From: Brachyhypopomus gauderio
Taxonomy: Eukaryota; Chordata; Actinopteri; Gymnotiformes; Hypopomidae
Reading direction: 5' to 3'
Length of the DNA stretch: 64,000 bases
Assembly (NCBI RefSeq): GCF_052324685.1
Contig: NC_135212.1
Coordinates: 2,573,152-2,637,151 of the forward strand
The notes under the pieces are model-generated. The model ran no database searches, had not been told where the DNA came from, and saw nothing but the letters and a program-made list of their open reading frames with translations. Below are positions 53,604 to 64,000 of the stretch, piece after piece (positions within the stretch are counted from its first letter, which is position 1; every line of letters begins with the position of its first letter). Made by a program: the position numbers and the translations under genes.

Positions 53604-54969
53604 ATGGCATGCCCATTTGTAGAGAATCCAGTAGATGAGGGAGCGTGTGTAGTGCACAGAGCATTCATGCTACCAGCTCCAAGGTCATTCCAGGACAGGA
53701 CAGATCCACTTGGCTTTCTGGATGACTACTTATTTGAGTGCTACAGGTTCAGAAGACACAGTATTATATATTTTTGTAAATTACTGGGGCCATATATTGA
53801 GAAGACCACTAGACGTAGTAAAGCTCTTACCAAACCCCAAACGGTCTGTATCGCTTTGCGCTTCTTTGCCAGTGGTGCATTTCTGTACAGTGTTGGGGAT
53901 GCAGAACACCTTAGTAAGGCAACGGTCTGTCGCGAAATTTGAAAGGTTTGTCTTGCACTTAAGCGCTTCCTTAATATATTCATTAAATTCCCTGGTCACA
54001 GAGGCATCCTTCCCATAAAAGAAGCTTTTTCAGAACAGCTGGTATGTATTCATGAGAAGTAGTATTGGTTTGATCAGTAACTTGGGAGTTAAATTTATGA
54101 CTTTAACAGACACTCTTATCCAGAGCACTTACCGAAGTGCTCTGTATTCATCTTGATCAACTATTTCATGCTAAAATTCATTCAATTAAAAACGAATTGA
54201 ATTCTCCAGGATTTCCAAATGTCATTGGTGCTATAGACTGTACTCACATCAGGATAAAGGCTCCATCTGGACCCATGGAGGCAGACTATCTGAACCGAAA
54301 ATCATTTCACAGCATCAATGTACAGATACATGCAAGTTTTGCCTACCCAACAGAAATTTTAAAGCATGTCAGTCCATGGGTTTGAACAACTTTCACCCTT
54401 TGTCACTTTTGCCATTGTTCTAGATGGTTTGCAACAGCCAATTTCTATTCTCCAACATTGAGGCAAAATGTCCCGGCTCGGTACACGATTCCAGGATATT
54501 TCGTGCATCCTCACTGGCACAGAGGTTTGCCCAAGGTAAGAACACTCCAACCACACAAAAGATTTGACCTCAGTGTTAAACTCTACTCATTATAATTGTA
54601 GGTGCTTTTCCTGGCTTACTGCTTGGGGATAGGGGTTACCCTGCCAACCTTTTCTCCTTACCCCATATGCAGACCCTACAACAGATGCAGAGAGGAGGTT
54701 CAATCGTGCACATTCAAAGACAAGGGCATGCATTGAGATGGCATTTTGACAGTTAAAGAGCAGATTTAACTGCTTGCGCCATCTCAGTCACTCCTGAGAG
54801 AGCCTGTGACATTGTAGCAGCCTGTACAGTTTTGCACAATACGGCAATACTGCAAAAAGAAGAAATGCCAAGAGTGCAGTTGGAGCAATGGGAAGACGAC
54901 ATTTTAATTGCAGACCACATGGATGGTAGAGCTGTGAGGGACATGTATGCAAACACTTACTTTAGTTAA
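53604..54969 (+). pseudogene. Harbinger transposase, copy B (broken)
   Basis: Exon 1 starts MACPFVENPVDEG and keeps PQTVCIALRFFASGAFLYSV, but reads TGA where copy A has CGA; copy A instead has TAG at the next codon. Exon 2 (from 54,210) keeps AIDCTH, the first catalytic Asp, and KAPSGPMEADYLNRKSFHS. Exon 3 has SVHDSRIF. Exon 4 starts GAFPGLLLGDRGYPCQPFLL without the insertion of copy A, but has TGA in place of GGA at about 54,747 and a small deletion near 54,788. It ends NTYFS at 54,969. The two copies are broken at different places. Confidence 0.85.
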
Positions 54970-55129
54970 GGGAATATTTTGTTTGCATTTGTTCATTAAC
55001 ACTATTAACATAAAACAAGACGCCTTTTTTTTAAAAAGAGAAATTTAATGATTGTCTTGCTGAGCCTGTGGACAGAAGAAACTTTGATTTACTTATCTTG
55101 CAGTAACAAGCATATTAAAGTGAGACATT

Positions 55130-56090
55130 TTTGCAAATACTCACATCTTTCTCCATTTTCTTTATTTCAAGCTCCAACTTCTGTATTTTTAGTTTGTTGT
55201 ATTGCAGATCTGCTTTTTTACATTCTATATCTTGGAGCAAGTACCTTTTGTAGATCTCCCTAATCTCAGATTCCTTTAAGACTGAAGTATAGTCAAGATT
55301 GAGAAGTATTTATTCATGTTGAACTGCATAACTACTACTCACATGTTCTCTTGCAGAGGTGTGAGCTCTGGATATGGAGGCCTGAGGGTCTTCTCTCTGT
55401 TCTTCCATTTCCTTTAAACACAACACAAATCATGAGATCACACAGCACATTAACATACAGATACATAGACACACATGCCTTACAGCTGGCCTTTCTGAAC
55501 AGACAGACACTGTGTCCTCATCCTCCTGTACCATCCTGGATGGTCCAGCAATCTCCCCCTGCAAACAACAAATTAGACACGTAAATGTTAACAGTCCTCA
55601 GGATTCAGCTATAAGAAATAGACTGGTTTATGTTATTCACATCATTGTCAAATACAGGAGGGTCAAAAGAGTCAGCACACCCCCCACCACTGTAAAATTT
55701 TAGTCATCAAGTATACAATAATACTACGATGTAGCCTGTAAGAACAAAAATGTAAAATCTGAGAAACAACTGAACCTACACATAAGGCTGTGTATCATGA
55801 GGACAGACAGGATCAGATGATGTACCTCCTTCAATTCCCACAATGATGGGGCGTCTGCTGTTTGGTCTAAAGCAGTGTTTTTCAAACTTTTTTTCTGGTG
55901 ACCCACATTTTGTCCATGATTTTTCACGCGACCCAGTGTGAAAAATCATGGACAAAATGTCCATCCAAGGGTCGCGACCCATAGTTTGAAAAACCCTGGT
56001 CTAAAGCAAGGTCTTCTGCAGGAGTGAGGGCTGCTACAGGAGGCCCACCACCAGTAGCAGCAGTAGCAGTTTTCTTTCTGGTTGCTAAAA
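55130..56090 (-). pseudogene. Harbinger Myb-like protein, copy B (3' part)
   Basis: Exons for the C end remain: a coiled-coil tail near 55,150-55,250, the EMEEQREDPQA exon near 55,360-55,410 (frame intact, unlike copy A), the IAGLSRMVQEDEDT exon near 55,540, and the VGIEGGTSSDPVCPHD exon near 55,790-55,860, now split by a 126-bp MITE. The DNA-binding exon is lost by the truncation at 57,140. Confidence 0.7.
55873..55998. mobile_element. Hairpin MITE, TSD GTCTAAAG
   Basis: 126 bp, CAGTGTTTTTCAAAC...GTTTGAAAAACCCTG, able to fold on itself through TCATGGACAAAATG-type arms. The 8-bp GTCTAAAG flanks both sides (55,865-55,872; 55,999-56,006). Copy A near 9,170 shows the empty site. Confidence 0.93.
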
Positions 56091-56098
56091 TATTTTAT

Positions 56099-56763
56099 GT
56101 GTTGTGGGTCAATTTGACCCTTTTCAAAGTTTGAAGATGTAGGAAAACTATTTAAAATAATTTTTTCAGTATGAAACTTCTTCTGCTTGGGTTAAATAGT
56201 GTAATCAACATATTATATGAAAATAATTCATGTCAGTTATTTGCAACCACCCCCTGCATGTTTATATCACATAGATACTGTTCGGGTAAATTTGACCCTT
56301 TTAAAATTTTTTGACCCTTTTTAAAACATTTATATTTTTTTTATTTGTGTGTGTGTATGTGTGTGTGTGTACAATTGTGTGTGTGTACAATTGTGTGTGT
56401 GTGTACAATTGTGTGTGTGTGTACAATTGTGTGTGTGTTTGTGTGTGTGTTTGAGTGTGTGTGTGTGTGTGTGTGTTTGTGTGTGTATGAGAGTGTGTGT
56501 TTGTGTATGTGTGTGTGTTTGTTTGTGTGTATGTATATGTGTATGAGAGTGTGTGTATGAGAGTGTGTGTATGTGTGTTTGTGTGTGTGTCTGTGTATGT
56601 GTGTGTGTATGTGTGTGTGTACAATTGTGTGTGTGTGTTTGTATGTGTTTGTGGGTGTTTGTGTGTGTGTGTTTGAGTGTGTGTGTGTGTGTGTGTGTGA
56701 GTGTGTGTTTGTGTGTGTATGAGAGTGTGTGTTTGTGTGTGTGTCTGTGTATGTGTGTGTATG

Positions 56764-56813
<50 letters not shown>

Positions 56814-57112
56814 TGTGTGTATAAGTGTATGAGAGTGTTGTGTGTGTTTGGTATCATAGTTTGAACATGGAAATTTTCACATTTTTATGAAAAACGATCC
56901 TAATTGAACCATTACCTGTTACAAGTAAGGAACACCATTGCACTAAATATTGATAGAATAATTAATAATGTAGTTAGTAATTTAATATTCACACTGTTTG
57001 TTAGGATTTTTTTGGTTTCAGACATCTTTTGAACAATTAAACATGCACCAGGGTTAAAGTGACCCTAAACAGTACGGCTGTTTTACAAGGATGCACATAA
57101 TAGGAGGGTTAA
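56099..57112. mobile_element. piggyBac-like non-autonomous element with large TG array
   Basis: The right end, reversed, reads TTAACCCTCCTATTATG, which is piggyBac-like and includes the TTAA target. The left end GTGTTGTGGGTCAATTTGAC appears clipped by about 14 bases. Copy A lacks the insertion. Internal GGGTCAAATTGACCC-type sequence and a long TG-rich array fill it. Confidence 0.6.
56345..56855. repeat. Imperfect (TG)n array, about 510 bp
   Basis: TG repeats broken by TTTG, TATG, ACAATTG and GAGAGTG motifs. Long reading frames of Val/Cys or Thr/His here are artefacts of the repeat. Confidence 0.95.
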
Positions 57113-57139
57113 TATGGTGTTTTACCTTTTTCTGCACAT

Positions 57140-57841
57140 TTCAAGAGATTTCAAGAAGCTTCTGGAATTGTGAGAACTATCAAGCAGTTTCTAGAACTGT
57201 CCAGAATTATCTAGAACTTTGTGGGACTGTACAGAATTGTACGTAGCTGTATAAATAGTTATACTGGGCCACTATAGCCCTTCCTGAGAGACGGAGAGAC
57301 AGGATCTACTTGATTGGGATTGTATAGTAAGTGGGCAACGGCCATCACAGATAAAGGGGAATTGACCTAGACAGACAGGTGTGAATTCAATATCTATTCA
57401 GATTCTGATAATGACAGTATTCAAACTTCACCCCACACCCATTACAGGAGGAGCTTAGGAAGGACCACTACTTTCAAATGTTTAAATTGTGTGTTACTCT
57501 GCTACCAGGTGATCAGTGTTGCTCCACTCTTATACTTTGATACTGCCTGGAATGAAGATTGACAATTTTTATCAAGTTTGGAGAGACATCCTTTTTCCTT
57601 ACAGTACACAGCAACTCAGTCAATTTAGATGACATCAGAGGCTGCATACATCCAGCAGACATATTTTGTTACGGATGTGGCCAATTTATAAAGACGAGCG
57701 AAAAAGTACTCTGTGAAAGCATCTGCTAAGATGTGTGAGGCCTACAAAGCACACTTTGACATGCCTGTTGGGGACCAAGACAAACCATGGGCTCCTCATT
57801 TCAAATGTGAGCACTGCAAGAAAACTCCTGAAGGTAAGTGG
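57140..57841 (+). repeat. Dispersed repeat with CX2C-type coding remnant (copy 2)
   Basis: Matches 18,367-19,054. It joins copy B of Harbinger on the left without a visible duplication, and ends at the same GGTAAGTG point. The coding part has fewer losses than copy 1. Confidence 0.6.
57640..57836 (+). pseudogene. Cys-rich protein fragment (GDQDKPWAPH type)
   Basis: Reads GCIHPADIFCYGCGQFIKT, then, one frame away, KYSVKASAKMCEAYKAHFDM and PVGDQDKPWAPHFKCEHC, ending at a GTAAGT donor. A single base is missing near 57,695. The paired CxxC (CYGC, CEHC) and WAPH look like a zinc-binding exon. I recall this exon type from many uncharacterised fish and invertebrate proteins. Confidence 0.55.
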
Positions 57842-58022
57842 ATAAATGCTACTCTCTTAAATAGCAGATTTAAATTTAAATTTTGCAACAATTTGAAATC
57901 AGTTAAAGCTTCAATTAACACCTTTTCACAAATTTCAATGTAGTTAAATATATCAAGCAATACTGTATGTGTCATATGTTCTGCCTTCGACCTCATCTCA
58001 TGCCGTAGCTTAGTATGGTACA

Positions 58023-58575
58023 TGTAAATTGTATGGTGAATACCGCCTCCTAGTGGACTTTTTTGCGGTTTTGCGCCTTCAGCAGAAAACTACGTCCTGC
58101 GCAATTCCCGACTAGTTTTTCTGTTGGTGTAAATTCTGAACGGCCACGGATTTCAGCTCTCCTGCCTCCGTGTATTTTCACACTTGCGCCTTGGACATTA
58201 TTTGTCTGTAAGTAATCCTTATATGTTAGTTAGCAAAATTATATGGATATTTGGTTGTTTATTTCGACTTATTTCGCTCGAGAGATAATGTTTACTTACC
58301 CGCAGTGTTGGCTAGTCAGATCTACCTAGCTAAGCTGGGTTTCGTTTTGTGTAGACAGAAAATAGATCGTCTTGATTGCGTTGTGGATTTGTTTTATGAT
58401 TCACGTATGTTTATTTCATATCTTATCTACAGTTTTACAGTGAAAGTGAAATTGCAAGTGCGAGTGAGCGAGTAAAGAAGTGTAAAAGAAGAAAATAAAA
58501 GGACAAAATACACTCCAACTGGTCTTCTCTTAAACTGTTCGCTAGCTGTCTAGTTCTGCACCAGTAATGCAGCCC
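58023..58575 (+). repeat. Probable 5' LTR of the BEL/Pao element
   Basis: Starts TGTAAATTG and includes CGCCTCCTAGTGG and an AATAAA at about 58,494. The region precedes the first gag codon by about 50 bases. The 3' LTR lies outside the window, so both borders are estimates. Confidence 0.45.
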
Positions 58576-58626
58576 GAGGACAGAATAGTAAAAAGACAAC
58601 AGCGCAGCGGGCCCAAGTAAGGAATC

Positions 58627-61600
58627 ATGAGTGAACGCTCAAACAGCCCAAAACAGAATGCCGTCAAAGCGACATTCGATAGAGATGCTTTAGGGCCATT
58701 TCAAACACCAGATGCCCGGTCACAAACATCCCATCATCCTTCATGCTGCTCCAGCAAGAGGTCAACATCAACAGCCGCTGCCAGAGCACGCGCCAAACTA
58801 AAAGCTGCACAGGCACAACTAGAGTTTGCTGAAAAAGAAGCCAGCATAATGAGACAAAAAGCTGAACTCGAAGCCAATCTCCACCTCCTCAGCTGCCAGA
58901 AGAACGCTGCTGCCTGCGAGGCCGAAGCAGCGGCCTACGAGGAGGAAGAGGAAATTGAAAGCGGGGAGAAGCGGCACGGGCCATGCGTTCCAGAACAGCC
59001 CCTCAATGCAGCCGAACGAGCCGGTAACTATGTCCAGCAACATGCAGAGCTGTTCCACAGTCAACCGCAGCCTCTGAAACAGGAACCAGTGGAGCCCCAA
59101 AGAACACTCAGACGCCAAGATGCCGGAACCGGACCAGCCGTTCGCCAGCATCCGATGCAGAATATCACCAACATCAAACGTGAGGAATCCAACGTGAGGC
59201 CCCCACTCAGAGCATATCCTGACAACCTACAGATGCCCACCAACCCCCAGGGAGTGACCACACACGAGCCTCAACAAGCTCAAGATCTTGCCAGGTATCT
59301 CATGCGGCGAGAGCTCGTCAGCTCCGGCCTTCTCAAGTTCGATGACCGCCCCGAACACTACTGGTCATGAAAAGCATCCTTTGTAACCGCTACTCAAGAT
59401 CTAAACCTCTCGTATAGAGAGGAGTTGGACTTGTTAGTCAAATGGCTTGGTGCTGAATCAGCTGAACATGCAAAGATGATCCGCTCAGTGCACGTCCTCA
59501 ATCCCAGCACCGGCCTCAGCATGGCGTGGCGACGCCTGGAGGACTGTTACGGCACACCAGAGGTCATCGAATACGCATTGTTAAAAAAGCTTGAAGATTT
59601 TCCTAAGCTAACCAACAAAGACAACGCCAAGCTCAGGGAATTGGGCGATATCCTGCTCGAACTAGAATGCGCGAAGGCAGATGGATTCCTCCCCGGCCTT
59701 GCTTTCCTAGACACGGCCCGGGGGGTAAACCCCATTGTGGAAAAGTTGCCCCTTAGGCTCCAAGAGAAATGGATCACCAAGGGATCCAGGTTCAAGGAAG
59801 AACACGGGGTAGCTTTCCCTCCATTCCCGCTCTTCTCAGAGTTCGTCCGCCAACAGGCCAAGGTCCAGAATGACCCCAGCTTTGCCTTCACCACCTCCAC
59901 GCTGTCCAAACCCGACAAGGTCACAAAGCACAGCCAGAAAGCTACAGTCGCCGTGTACAAGACGGATGCTACATCCAAATACAGTGATGGCCACGCCACA
60001 GAGAAGAAAACCACCGAACCCGATCGTGAGTGTCCTCTACACAAAAAGCCACACCCACTCAAAAAGTGTAGGGCTTTCAGACTAAAGACTATTGACGAAC
60101 GTAGGGCATACCTGAAAGATAACCACATATGCTACAAGTGCTGTGGGTCAACGGAGCACATTGCAAAAGACTGCAAAGCGCCCATCAAATGCATTGAGTG
60201 CAATAGTGAAAGACACATAGCAGCTCTCCACCCTGGCCCGCCTCTACCTGCAGAGAGCACCAACGCAGACAAGGAGGAAAGAGGGGAGCCAACTGAGGAC
60301 ATACCGGCAGCCATCTCCAGTTACTGCACTGAGGTTTGCGGTAATACAGATAGCCCACGCTCGTGTGCCAAGATCTGCCCGATCAAAGCCTTTCCTGCAG
60401 GCGAAAAAGAAAAAGCAATCAAGATGTATGCAGTGCTGGACGAACAGAGTAACAAGTCTCTCGCAAAAGCAGAGTTCTTCAACTTCTTCGGTGTCAAAGC
60501 CAGCCCAGCACCATACACGCTGAAAACCTGCTCGGGGACTTTAAAGACCTCTGGCAGGCGAGCCTACAACTTCGTGCTCGAGTCCATGGATGGAAAACTG
60601 CATCTCCCACTCCCCACGCTGATCGAGTGTGACATGGTGCCGGATGACAGATCAGAAATTCCGTCACCAGATGTGGCATACAACCACCCACACCTCCAGC
60701 CAGTCGCACACAAGATTCCTGCTGTGGACCCCGACGCACCCATCCTCCTGCTCTTAGGAAGAGACATCCTGAGAGTCCACAAGGTACGGGAGCAGATCAA
60801 CGGGCCACACAACTCTCCTTACGCGCAACGGCTCGACCTAGGCTGGGTCATAGTGGGTGAGGCCTGCCTGGAGGCTGTCCACAAATCAGCCGAAGCCAAC
60901 GTGTACAAGGCAAGTGTGCTGCCCAACGGCCGTGCAACTTTTCTCCGTCCATGTCCGAACAACATCCAGGTGAAGGAGGATTACAGCGGCAAGCCACACC
61001 GCCACCAATGCCTCTCCTCCACCCAGCAGAATGACCCGGACCGAGTAACGAGCACAGATGGGCTGGGGCACTCCGTCTTCGAGAGCTCAAGAGATGACAA
61101 CAAACCAGCGCTGTCTATGGACGACAAATTGTTCCTGACCATCATGGACAAAGAGGTCTACCAGGATGACGACCACAGCTGGGTAGCACCTCTGCCGTTC
61201 CGGTCGCCACGACGAATTCTTCCCAGCAACCGGGAACAAGCAGTGAAGCGTCTAACCTCACTCAAGAAGACTCTGGAGAAAAGGCCAGAAATGAAAAACC
61301 ACTACACCGAGTTCATGCAGAGAATGCTGGACAACGACCAAGCCGAGCGTGCACCACCCCTGGTCCCAGGCAAAGAACACTGGTACCTGCCCACGTTCGG
61401 TGTGTACCACCCGAAGAAGCCGGGTCAGATTAGAGTAGTGTTCGACTCGAGCGCCGAATTTGAAGGCACCAGCCTGAATAATGTACTCCTCAGCGGCCCT
61501 GATCTGAACAACACGCTGCTAGGGGTGCTCCTTAGATTCAGAAAAGAGCCAATCGCCATTACAGCAGATGTGCAACAAATGTTTTACTGCTTTGTGGTCA

Positions 61601-62697
61601 GAAGCGATCACAGAGACTACCTCCGCTACCTCTGGTATGAGGATAACGATTTAAACAAGAACATGGTGGAGTATCGGATGAAAGTCCACGTCTTTGGGAA
61701 TACTCCTTCCCCAGCCATCGCCATATATTGTATGAGGCGTGCCGCCGAGAGAGGCGAAGCAGATTACGGCTCAGATGCAAGACACTTCGTGGAACGCCAG
61801 TTCTATGTCGATGACGGGCTGACCTCTGTCTCCACACCCGAACAAGCGACAGACCTCATCATAAGAAGTAAAGAAATGCTCGCAGAATCGAACATAAGGC
61901 TGCACAAGGTAGCATCTAATAGTGAACAGGTAATGGAAGCCTTACCTGAACAAGATCGTTCCAAGGATCTGAAGGACCTGGAACTTGGCGTTGATCCTCT
62001 CCCCCTCCAGAGAAGCCTGGGCCTATCCTGGAACTTGGAAACAGACAGCTTTACCTTCTTAGTGTCTCAGTCAGAGAAGCCATACACACGAAGAGGTATC
62101 TTGTCCATGGTCAACAGCCTATACGACCCTCTAGGGTTCGTCGCTCCGGTTGTAATGCAAGGAAAAGCATTAGTGAGAGAACTGTCAACAGAGCAGGGTT
62201 GGGACACCCCACTCGACCCGGAGAAAGAGACCAAATGGAACACATGGAAGGACTCACTAAAAGCTCTGGAAGACCTGCACATAAATAGGTGCTATATCCC
62301 TGTGCTACCGACTTCAACTCAGAGGCGAGAACTTTGCATCTTCTCGGATGCCTCCACAGTAGCCATAGGCGCCGTCGCCTACCTGAGGGCAATCACCGCA
62401 GATGGCAAACCACACATGGGCTTCATCATGGGAAAGTCCAGGCTGGCCCCCCGTCCTGCTCATACCATCCCCCGCCTCGAGCTCTGTGCAGCCGTTCTAG
62501 CTGTCCAGATGTACGAGCTTATCAGAGACGAGATGGACATCAATGTGGATGCCGTAAGGTTTTTCACAGACAGTAGAATTGTGCTCGGCTACATCTATAA
62601 CTCGTCAAGAAGATTCTATGTCTACGTAGCCAACCGGGTGACACGCATCAGGCAATCCACCATCCAGATCAGTGGTCCTACACCCCTACGGACCTGA
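58627..62697 (+). pseudogene. BEL/Pao Gag-protease-RT-RNase H polyprotein
   Basis: One frame runs from MSERSNSPKQNA, through an Ala/Glu-rich coiled coil (residues about 55-120), to TGA at 59,368-59,370, then the same frame stays open to 62,697. After the TGA it carries SAEHAKMIRSVHVLNP, two zinc knuckles (CYKCCGSTEHIAKDC near 60,130; CIECNSERH), the protease-like box AVLDEQSN near 60,433, RT (TADVQQMFYCF near 61,560; FYVDDG near 61,803), and RNase H (FSDASTVAIGAV near 62,342; FFTDSRIVLGYI near 62,562). A frameshift near 62,665 ends it. The upstream TGA would remove most of the product, so the copy is likely inactive. Confidence 0.9.
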
Positions 62698-64000
62698 ACC
62701 CTGCGGACCATGCTACAAGGTTCATGCAGGCAGCAGAGCTACGGCAAAGCAGTTGGCTCTCCGGTCCCAGCTTCCTCACAGGTGAGTACACAGAGGAGTC
62801 TCCAGAACCCAACGTCTTCACCCTCGTGGAACCCGAAGCAGATGCAGAGATCCGGCCCGAGGTCGTGGTTCTGGCTACCAGAGCCCTGGATGCTTGTCTG
62901 GGCTCTCAGCGCTTTGAAAGATTCTCTAACTGGAGGAACCTCTGCAAAGCTATAGCCAGGCTAATCCATGTTGTTGCATCCTTCAAAGGCAGTCCAGCCA
63001 GCTCGGTGGGCAACAAGTGGGGCACTTTCAAAGATGCACTCACCACAGGTGAGCTGTTCCAGGCAGAGAGTGTCATCATCCGTGCTGTCCAGCATGATGC
63101 CTACAAAACTGAACTAGAATGCCTCAGAGAGGGCAAAGCACTTCCCAAGCGGAGTCCACTCAAGAAGCTCAATCTAGCGGCCGATGAGAGCGGTCTGCTG
63201 CGGGTCGGAGGTCGCATCTCATTCGCCCCGGACCTGCCAAGGGAAGAGAAACACCCTCTGATCATTCCACATACTCACCACATCGCTACACTGTTGGTGA
63301 GGTACTACCACAAACAAGTAGTACACCAGGGGCGTCTGATAACAGAGGGTGCCGTGAGAGCAGCTGGATACTGGATTGTCGGAGGTAAACGTCTGGTGTC
63401 TTCCATTATCTACAAATGCGTGAGCTGCCGCAAGCTGCGCGGGCGCCTGCAAGAACAGAAGATGGCCGACCTGCCTCCCGACAGGCTCACTCCAGAGCCT
63501 CCCTTCACCCACGTAGGCCTTGATGTCTTCGGGCCATGGGCCATTATGACTCGTAGGACACGAGGAGGAAGTGCAGACAGTAAGCGTTGGGCAGTGATAT
63601 TCACATGCCTGGCTACCAGGGCTGTCCACTTCGAGCTCATAGAGTCCATGACCACCGACAGCTTCATCAATGCCCTGAGAAGATTTTTCGCCATTCGTGG
63701 CCCGGCCAAGCTTCTACGCTCCGACAGAGGGACTAACTTTGTTGGTGCCCGTAAGGAGCTGGGCATCGACATGGAAGAGTCAAAAGTTACAACTTACCTC
63801 CAGAGCAGGGGGTGTTCATGGGTCTTTAACCCCCCCCATTCTTCGCACATGGGGGGGGCTTGGGAAAGACTTATCGGCATCGCCCGGCGCATCCTGGATG
63901 CCATGCTGCTCCAAACCAGACACACTCGCCTCACACACGAGGTGTTGAGCACTCTTATGGCCGAAGTTATGGCTATAATGAATGCGAGACCCTTGGTGTC
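62670..64000 (+). pseudogene. BEL/Pao RNase H end and integrase (open at window edge)
   Basis: In the frame one base off the upstream one, the reading QWSYTPTDLNPADHATR marks the normal continuation, so the frame break is at about 62,665-62,670. The frame is then open for the remaining 1.33 kb. The integrase shows a zinc region (HTHHIATLLV, HQGRLITEGA, CVSCRKLRG near 63,419) and DDE residues: Asp at 63,522 (GLDVFG), Asp at 63,723 (SDRGTNFVG) and Glu at 63,864 (GGAWERLIG). The catalytic residues are all present. Confidence 0.9.

Larger units (their letters stand above)
50797..57140 (+). mobile_element. PIF/Harbinger DNA transposon, copy B (3' truncated)
   Basis: Aligns with copy A from its left end to about 9,309, in the same orientation. 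The left end reads GGGGGTATGCCACTAAGCGA. It lacks copy A's LTR insertions at 616 and 6,522, but has its own insertions: hAT (51,091), LTR (52,866), hairpin MITE (55,873) and a piggyBac-like element (56,099). At 57,140 it stops against the repeat shared with 18,367, so the right inverted repeat is missing. Confidence 0.87.
58023..64000 (+). mobile_element. BEL/Pao LTR retrotransposon (3' end outside window)
   Basis: Gag, protease, RT, RNase H and integrase follow in BEL/Pao order (integrase last). The coding DNA is GC-richer than its surroundings. It is interrupted by one in-frame TGA and one frameshift, but is otherwise open up to the window edge. Confidence 0.92.

Noticed and set aside
56301..56864. 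Long Thr/His or Val/Cys reading frames
   Set aside because: Artefacts of the (TG)n array.
1..64000. tRNA, rRNA, CRISPR, bacterial operons, riboswitches
   Set aside because: None seen; the sequence is vertebrate in all recognisable parts.

Overview
This window looks like nuclear DNA of a ray-finned (teleost) fish. The reasons are an immunoglobulin heavy-chain D-J-C cluster with fish-type J segments and constant domains, and dense fish-type transposons: PIF/Harbinger, hAT, Tc1, piggyBac-like, Sushi-type Gypsy with chromodomain, BEL/Pao and several LTR families. No bacterial-type genes, tRNA or rRNA genes are visible. Class and family names come from motif memory and were not database-checked.

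Layout. 57-9,866: a PIF/Harbinger transposon (copy A) with a broken transposase gene (+) and a convergent Myb-like gene (-), interrupted by an old solo LTR that itself holds a gag-only LTR element, and by a second solo LTR. 10,088-11,385: a hAT element with an 8-bp target duplication. 11,794-18,241: a solo LTR split by a Gypsy chromovirus (12,564-17,490). 18.3-23.5 kb: assorted repeats.

The immunoglobulin cluster runs on the minus strand. A D segment with two 12-bp-spacer recombination signals lies at 48.2 kb. Six J segments lie at 32.2-30.7 kb. Six Ig constant-domain exons lie at 29.9-26.7 kb: a C1 that resembles C-mu1, a C2, then a two-exon unit A-B present twice. Two membrane exons follow at 25.8 and 25.55 kb. 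All C exons have phase-1 borders and open frames. No C-mu2 to C-mu4 exons lie between C1 and C2. The cluster therefore looks like a rearranging IgT/Z-like or IgD-like unit of unusual make-up. The 16 kb between D and J is almost wholly transposons: two copies of a gag-like non-autonomous LTR element (one with a clean 5-bp TSD), solo LTRs, a TIR element, Tc1, and a second Gypsy in reverse orientation.

From 50.8 to 57.1 kb a second copy (B) of the same Harbinger element lies in the same orientation as copy A. The two copies supply empty sites for each other's insertions. A repeat at 57.1 kb matching 18.4 kb truncates it. A BEL/Pao element fills 58.0 kb to the window end, with gag to integrase readable but broken by one in-frame stop and one frameshift.

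The only host gene system seen is the Ig cluster; everything else is mobile-element coding or repeat DNA. Its D, J, C and membrane exons would act together by V(D)J joining, with the V segments outside this window.
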